DNA of 16,184 nucleotides from JAFAQB01 sp046724555 (GTDB lineage Archaea; Thermoproteota; Nitrososphaeria; Nitrososphaerales; Nitrososphaeraceae), in the NCBI GenBank assembly GCA_046724555.1, contig JBKOWU010000039.1:1-16184 (forward strand), given 5' to 3'. Each line of letters begins with the position of its first letter. Position 1 is the first letter of the stretch. Shown here in pieces: positions 13,774 to 16,184 of this stretch. Made by a program: the position numbers and the translations under genes. The notes under the pieces were generated by a model that saw only the letters and a program-made list of their open reading frames with translations, was not told the DNA's origin and did no database searches.

Positions 13774-13939
13774 TGAAGGATGATATATTATTAGATAAGA
13801 GTCATCTTTATTCTTTTGTCATTATTATGCTACTTCAAAATCAATCTGATCTCTATCCAGTGGCCAATTTACTTTAATTATATTCTTCTTCATGTTAGCA
13901 AATACTTAATGTATGTGCATATTATAGATAGTATATGCT

Positions 13940-14227
13940 ATGAAATGGATGTTGCTGCTGTTGGTAACGACTATTATTACAATATCTGCTACTACTAGCA
14001 TTACTCCACTACAACACTATTATCAAACAGCTCAAGCATTTCCATGTGTGGGACATAGTGCAAAAGAATATTGTATAGGATATCGTAATGGGGCAGTTCA
14101 GGCCAAAGGAGATTTCAAAACTGGACATGATCTGGATATAGACCAGCATCCATGTACACATAATAGTGCTTTGTACTGCAATGGATATAATAGAGGATAT
14201 AATGATGAAGCAGACTTCCTAGGTTAG
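13940..14227 (+). CDS. Small secreted protein with a duplicated Cys/His/Tyr motif
   Basis: The 95-residue protein begins MKWMLLLLVTTIITISATTS, a signal peptide likely cleaved near AQA (31-33). The mature part holds two copies of a P-C-x(1-2)-H-x4-Y-C-x-G-Y-x-x-G motif: PCVGHSAKEYCIGYRNG (35-51) and PCTHNSALYCNGYNRG (71-86). The four Cys could form two disulfides or, together with H39/H74, bind a metal or haem-like ligand outside the membrane. It is preceded by a TATA-like element (about 13918-13930) at the right distance. The frame is undamaged. I do not know the family. The internal repeat argues for a folded, selected protein. Confidence 0.7.
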   Translation: MKWMLLLLVTTIITISATTSITPLQHYYQTAQAFPCVGHSAKEYCIGYRNGAVQAKGDFKTGHDLDIDQHPCTHNSALYCNGYNRGYNDEADFLG

Positions 14228-14369
14228 AGTTGAAATATCAAAAGTAATAAAAAGAGCCTAAATTTCTAGATATTTAACACCAATATTTGTAACTGCTGCA
14301 AAGCATGTGAAGTAAATTACACAGTTAGTGTTTATTTGTGTATATCAAGTGTTTGTCTGTCTGTATTCA

Positions 14370-14387
14370 GAGGGACCTTTGGTTCTC
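14370..14387 (+). terminator. Possible terminator hairpin after the small secreted-protein gene
   Basis: GGACC pairs with GGTTC around TTT, with one wobble, and the flanking GAG/CTC can extend it. It is followed by ATTTATTTTATC. It lies about 140 bases after the gene's stop, so its role is uncertain. Confidence 0.25.
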
Positions 14388-14493
14388 ATTTATTTTATCA
14401 AAAATAATAAGATAACACTATTTGTATGCTAGGAAAAAAAAGATGCATCTATGTTTTATGGATAAGAATAGGATTTTTAGTATAATAATTATC

Positions 14494-14553
14494 TATAAAA
14501 TTATATATGTGAAATTTAGCCATAGTCAGTCATACACTATATTCATACGAGGT
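14494..14553 (+). promoter_or_regulatory. TATA box and Shine-Dalgarno site for the 343-aa gene
   Basis: TATAAAATTATATAT (14494-14508) is a strong TATA region about 50-65 bases before the ATG at 14559, which implies a 5' leader of about 30 nt. GAGGT (14549-14553) lies 5 bases before the ATG and would pair with the 16S rRNA 3' end. This is unusual here, where most starts look leaderless. Confidence 0.5.
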
Positions 14554-14558
14554 CAAAT

Positions 14559-15590
14559 ATGCAAGATAAGAGCCAACGAAAAAATAATAAAATATCTCGT
14601 TTAGACTTTTTGAGATTGCTGGGAGCCGGGGCTATAGGCTATTTTGTATATCGCACTGGGTCTATCAATAGTTTATCTGGAAATGCTACAGCCACGACCG
14701 CAGGATCAATTGCAGGAATTCCTATGTCACAATCAGCAATACCAGCAACAGAGAGGGTAGATGAAGATGGTATACTTATGATGGCAACACCAAAGCCAGG
14801 TGGATATTCATATAGATTTAACCCAGCTGTATTCCCATCCAAAGATATAAGACTGGATGTGAGTGATACTGCAGGATTAGAGCTCAAGCAAGAAGGCGCT
14901 GTCAAATTCATTAAATTTTTGAGCCATAACCCTGGTAAAGGAGACGGAAGTAACACAGTACGTCTTCACGTATATACGGAAGACAGAAGTGATGATGATA
15001 AACAGAGATATACTTGGATAGACGGTGCGAAAGAGATGGGTTGGCTAACACATCCAAACGATCTTAAAAATGGTGAATGGACATTTATCTGTAGACCAAA
15101 CAAGATCTTGGACAATACAAATGCTATATCAGCCAAGCTTGGCGGTGGCGAACATACTGCTGGAAGCCCAGAGAACGATCAGGCCTCCTGCTGGAATGTG
15201 AATTGGTATTATGATAGCTCTACAAAAAATGTAATTACTTTTGAATTTATTCATCCACATTATGAGCGTGGTCATGATGTCAAATTCTTTAATACATACA
15301 AGCCTTTTGGTGATAGATGGTTTGGCTGCAAAGTAGTAAGTATGGTAAGACCAGACCAAAGTGCACGTGATATTGTTACATACTTCAATGAAGATCCAAT
15401 TGATCTAGATACAGGTCAACCAAAGAATGATGGATGGAAAAAGTACTTTGAATTCACTCATACTGGTCATGGAACAAAATATGACATGGCGCATACGTGG
15501 GGAGGAGCTAAAAGTACATGGCGTAATGACCAGCTAACAAACATTGATGTTGCATATATGAATCACAGAGAGATAATTGCATTTGAGTAA
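14559..15590 (+). CDS. Exported or membrane-anchored protein of unknown function, probable beta-sandwich
   Basis: The 343-residue protein starts MQDKSQRKNNKISRLDFLRL, followed by LGAGAIGYFVY, a Tat-like leader in which SRLDFLRLLGAG has Arg-Leu instead of Arg-Arg, then a Ser/Ala/Thr-rich linker (about 40-65). The remaining 270 residues are rich in aromatic, Gly, Asn and Asp residues in alternating beta-strand style. Examples are WTFICRPNKIL, GGGEHTAG, ASCWNVNWYYDSSTKNVITF, FIHPHYERGHDVKFFNTYKP and RWFGCKVVSMV. This recalls secreted jelly-roll proteins such as polysaccharide lyases or carbohydrate-binding domains, but no family signature is certain. Conserved-looking His, Tyr and Arg near 230-260 could be catalytic. 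It acts outside the membrane. The gene is undamaged and has a good promoter and a Shine-Dalgarno site. Confidence 0.75.
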   Translation: MQDKSQRKNNKISRLDFLRLLGAGAIGYFVYRTGSINSLSGNATATTAGSIAGIPMSQSAIPATERVDEDGILMMATPKPGGYSYRFNPAVFPSKDIRLDVSDTAGLELKQEGAVKFIKFLSHNPGKGDGSNTVRLHVYTEDRSDDDKQRYTWIDGAKEMGWLTHPNDLKNGEWTFICRPNKILDNTNAISAKLGGGEHTAGSPENDQASCWNVNWYYDSSTKNVITFEFIHPHYERGHDVKFFNTYKPFGDRWFGCKVVSMVRPDQSARDIVTYFNEDPIDLDTGQPKNDGWKKYFEFTHTGHGTKYDMAHTWGGAKSTWRNDQLTNIDVAYMNHREIIAFE

Positions 15591-15650
15591 TAATAATGGT
15601 AATAGTAGTAGAAATAAGGTCTAGGCATCAAACTCTAAATTTTAAAAATT

Positions 15651-16118
15651 TTAAAAAACTGTTTGTTTACCACCTGTTACTGGTTGGTCATCCTTGTTGT
15701 TAGCAGTAGAGTCCAAGGCTAGTCCCTTTTGTCGTTGCTTATTTCTGATATAATTCAAGGCACTATCTATTGTAGTAGCATTAGACAATAATTCCAGCTT
15801 GACTAGATGTGTATCTTTGAATAGATCCATTGCCTGCAGCTTTTCTCTATTATCATGCGAATTTTACAAGATATCAAATGCACGCCTGATTATTTCGTCT
15901 AGTGCTGTAAGACATACCTGGTATTGTTCTGGTAAATGGTCGGTAGTATATTCTCTAATGGACTCTTTAGCCTGATTTCTTATGTATTGGATATCATAAC
16001 TAATGGAAGCTCTTGATACTTGCAGTTCACGTGCTATTTCTCGATAGCTCAATCCTCTAGCCCTCATTTCTACTACTTTGGATCTACGCCATTCTAATTG
16101 GTCAGCTTTTGTGCTCAA
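15651..16118 (-). pseudogene. Second terminase-small-subunit-like HTH gene, interrupted by a stop
   Basis: From TTG/ATG-type start 16118 the frame reads STKADQLEWRRSKVVEMRAR, then the HTH GLSYREIARELQVSRASISY, then REYTTDHLPEQYQVCLTALD. It meets a TAA at 15866-15864 and then continues in the same frame with HDNREKLQAMDLFKDTHLV, KLELLSNATTIDSALNYI and a polar tail ending GGKQTVF at TAA (15653-15651). Total length is 155 codons besides the stop. It is a paralogue of the 179-aa gene (EWRR.KV, LPE.Y..CL, REK.QA, LL.NAT..D, and a final hydrophobic VF). The shortened 84-residue product would keep the whole HTH and could still bind the same DNA. Confidence 0.7.
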
Positions 16119-16184
16119 AGTTCAGATTTTTCCTTCGTAAATATTATGCCGGTCAATTTTTAGCTTTATCGGGTAGAATATGAC

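Larger units (their letters stand above)
14228..14558. other. Intergenic region with promoter of the 343-aa gene
   Basis: These 330 bases carry no recognisable gene. They hold a possible terminator hairpin (14370-14387), a TATA box and a Shine-Dalgarno-like site described separately, and TGTCTGTCTGT simple-sequence DNA near 14353-14363. Confidence 0.5.

Noticed and set aside
13825..13893. Intact 22-codon minus-strand frame starting MKKNIIKVNWPLD
   Set aside because: It reads sensibly and lies just before the terminase-like fragment, but is too short to support as a gene without relatives.
14639..15359. Minus-strand frames opposite the 343-aa gene
   Set aside because: Mirror frames of an intact gene with promoter and ribosome-binding site.
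1..16184. tRNA, rRNA or CRISPR arrays
   Set aside because: Looked for GGTTC-type T-arm signals, conserved rRNA strings and regularly spaced repeats on both strands; none seen.

Overview
The window looks like an AT-rich stretch of chromosome from an ammonia-oxidising-type archaeon (Nitrososphaerota, formerly Thaumarchaeota), most like the soil Nitrososphaera/Nitrosocosmicus group. This is inference. The reasons are archaeal promoters (TATA boxes about 25-33 bp upstream of start codons, often implying leaderless mRNA), archaeal families (DUF2080-like transposon protein, short SWIM zinc-finger protein, stand-alone receiver-domain regulator), and the near absence of Shine-Dalgarno sites. No rRNA, tRNA or CRISPR array was found.

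The region is gene-poor and full of broken genes. Reading across stop codons shows about a dozen degraded or truncated genes beside roughly a dozen apparently intact ones. From left to right: the 5' end of a ferritin/Dps-like gene (1-109); a mostly empty stretch with a nested inverted repeat (660-722) and a 96-aa hypothetical gene; a small gene split by one stop (1742-1972); a divergent DUF2080-like/SWIM pair (2294-2824); a GC-richer SAM methyltransferase with an arsenite-methyltransferase-like relic upstream of it; an HTH protein (4306-4731); and a divergent pair made of a response regulator and a 78-aa PRC-barrel-like protein (5296-6250).

The middle part holds a terminase-like C-terminal fragment, an NTF2/SnoaL-like gene, two successive alpha/beta-hydrolase relics, a frameshifted dihydrofolate-reductase-family gene behind an intact VOC-family gene, and two more terminase-like fragments. 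Next comes the clearest functional unit: an MntR/DtxR-type regulator divergent from an NRAMP Mn(II)/Fe(II) transporter, with a DtxR-box-like palindrome beside the transporter's TATA box. A frameshifted SnoaL-like relic follows.

The right part carries an intact HTH protein resembling a phage terminase small subunit, a small secreted protein, another terminase-like N-terminal fragment, a second small secreted protein with a duplicated Cys/His/Tyr motif, an exported 343-aa protein of unknown function, and a second HTH paralogue broken by a stop.

The most unusual theme is a repeated family: HTH (small-subunit-like) genes and pieces of one large-subunit-like gene occur at several sites as N-terminal pieces, C-terminal pieces and one internally deleted N+C copy. 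This suggests repeated insertion and decay of an undescribed viral or mobile element whose intact form lies outside the window.
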